Assembly: GCA_934777095.1 (NCBI GenBank)
Contig: CAKVNP010000136.1
Coordinates: forward strand, 1-6,505
DNA length: 6,505 nucleotides
Direction of reading: 5' to 3'
Origin: an uncultured Clostridium sp.
GTDB lineage: Bacteria; Bacillota; Clostridia; Clostridiales; Clostridiaceae
Within the stretch, counting starts at the first letter, position 1; the number at the start of each line of letters is the position of its first letter. Positions 6,100 through 6,505 of this stretch are shown in pieces. The position numbers and the translations under genes were made by a program. The notes under the pieces are model-generated. The model was not told the DNA's origin and made no database searches. It was given only the letters and a program-made list of their open reading frames with translations.

Positions 6100-6109
6100 A
6101 TAATAATTC

Positions 6110-6142
6110 GTAAAAAGAGCCGTATTTTTTACAGCTTTTTTT
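6110..6142 (+). terminator. Weak terminator candidate after nadC
   Basis: GTAAAAA (6110-6116) can pair with TTTTTAC (6126-6132), or the A-run and GC can pair with AGCTTTTT further on; a T-run extends to 6142. It lies 10 bases after the nadC stop. The stem is almost all A-T, so strength is doubtful, but there is no better terminator before pflB. Confidence 0.4.
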
Positions 6143-6241
6143 ATTTTATTCAAATATTGGTTGAAATTCTCTTGTAATGCTTGTATGAATTTTCTGTATA
6201 TTTCTTTTTGCAAAAAAGTTGTCGATTTAAGTATTTTTTTC

Positions 6242-6250
6242 TGTTACAAT
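6242..6250 (+). promoter_or_regulatory. Extended -10 promoter candidate for pflB
   Basis: TGTTACAAT (6242-6250) is an extended -10 box. TTGTCG at 6219-6224 resembles a -35 but is 20 bases away, longer than ideal. If used, transcription starts near 6257 and leaves a leader of about 150 bases before pflB, holding the hairpins at 6267-6315 and 6333-6359. Confidence 0.35.
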
Positions 6251-6266
6251 TGTATTATATTCATTA

Positions 6267-6315
6267 ACTTATTAAGAAAAAAATATAGTTTTTTTTCTTG
6301 ATTTTTCTAATAAGT
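6267..6315 (+). repeat. Two mutually exclusive hairpins in the pflB leader
   Basis: Outer form: ACTTATTA (6267-6274) and, after a one-base bulge, GAAAAA (6276-6281) pair with TTTTTC (6302-6307) and TAATAAGT (6308-6315), 14 bp in all. Inner form: AAGAAAAAAA (6274-6283) pairs with TTTTTTTCTT (6290-6299) around TATAGT. Both use the same left arm (6274-6281), so only one can form at a time. The stems are nearly all A-T, so stability is limited. Confidence 0.4.
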
Positions 6316-6332
6316 AATGATATATTTTAATT

Positions 6333-6359
6333 AACAATTATTATTAATTAATAATTGTT
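6333..6359. repeat. 10-bp A/T palindrome in the pflB leader
   Basis: AACAATTATT (6333-6342) and AATAATTGTT (6350-6359) pair perfectly around ATTAATT. Two tandem TACCAAT heptamers (6361-6367, 6368-6374) follow at once. TTAACAA at 6331-6337 equals one half of the Rex redox-repressor motif, but the other half is missing. The role is unknown; it could be an operator or an mRNA leader hairpin. Confidence 0.45.
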
Positions 6360-6410
6360 TTACCAATTACCAATTATCACAATATTATTTTGATTAAAGA
6401 GGGGATAATT

Positions 6411-6505
6411 ATGAAACAAGAATGGCAAAACTTTAAACCAGGTAACTGGACTAAGGAAATCGATGTAAGAAACTTTATTCAACTTAACTACACTCCATAC
6501 GAAGG
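6411..6505 (+). CDS. pflB: Formate C-acetyltransferase (pyruvate formate-lyase), N-terminal fragment
   Basis: Only the first 31 codons are in the window; the gene runs off the right edge. The sequence NFKPGNWTKEIDVRNFIQLN followed by YTPYEG is the characteristic start of pyruvate formate-lyase, the glycyl-radical enzyme that splits pyruvate with CoA into acetyl-CoA and formate under anaerobic conditions (about 740 residues in full). The catalytic cysteines and the glycyl radical site lie outside the window. ATG 6411 has a strong ribosome site, AGAGGGG (6398-6404), six bases upstream. The activating enzyme gene is usually next to pflB, but this cannot be seen. A roughly 300-base non-coding stretch separates it from nadC, so it is probably its own transcription unit. 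Confidence 0.9.
   Translation, partial: MKQEWQNFKPGNWTKEIDVRNFIQLNYTPYE

Noticed and set aside
6331..6337. TTAACAA as a Rex binding site for pflB
   Set aside because: Only one half-site matches; the expected TTGTTAA on the other side is absent, so it may be chance in AT-rich DNA.

Overview
This is a low-GC, AT-rich window whose short Shine-Dalgarno-led genes, anaerobic pyruvate formate-lyase and complete nadABC cluster point to a clostridium (Clostridium sensu stricto, butyric-acid type). I cannot name the species from sequence alone.

Layout: (1) 1-186 is the C-terminal end of an unrecognised protein on the + strand. (2) 187-490 has no gene. It is packed with small hairpins, two diverged copies of an approximately 60-nt repeat, and a 77-nt near-perfect inverted repeat (416-492) that runs into the stop codon of the next gene. 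(3) 491-1393, minus strand, is a cation diffusion facilitator (CDF) family gene. The start with a proper ribosome binding site (1393) is separated from the rest by one in-frame TGA (1313-1315), so the gene is probably inactivated or makes an N-terminally shortened protein. (4) 1394-1731 is a divergent intergenic region with promoter-like elements and a spaced TGGTAATG/CATTACCA inverted repeat. (5) 1732-2831 is a two-gene operon of half-size CHR (chromate-transporter family) membrane proteins, with overlapping stop and start (TAATG), closed by a strong intrinsic terminator. (6) 3056-6099 is the nadA-nadB-nadC operon, preceded by a good extended -10 promoter whose start point falls on a 20-bp near-palindrome, a likely NiaR-type operator. 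(7) 6411-6505 is the first 31 codons of pflB, behind a roughly 300-nt AT-rich leader with alternative hairpins.

The three nad genes form the whole de novo route from aspartate to nicotinate mononucleotide. NadB oxidises L-aspartate to iminoaspartate, NadA condenses it with dihydroxyacetone phosphate to quinolinate on a [4Fe-4S] cluster, and NadC converts quinolinate plus PRPP to NaMN. Gene spacing (an overlap or a few bases at each junction) supports translational coupling. The two CHR proteins probably assemble as an antiparallel heterodimer exporting an oxyanion. pflB belongs to the fermentative pyruvate node and appears to be a separate transcription unit.

I see no wholly new multi-gene system. 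The items most worth a second look are the hairpin/repeat element at 251-492, the in-frame TGA and the atypical metal-site residues of the CDF gene, the operator over the nadA start site, and the structured pflB leader.
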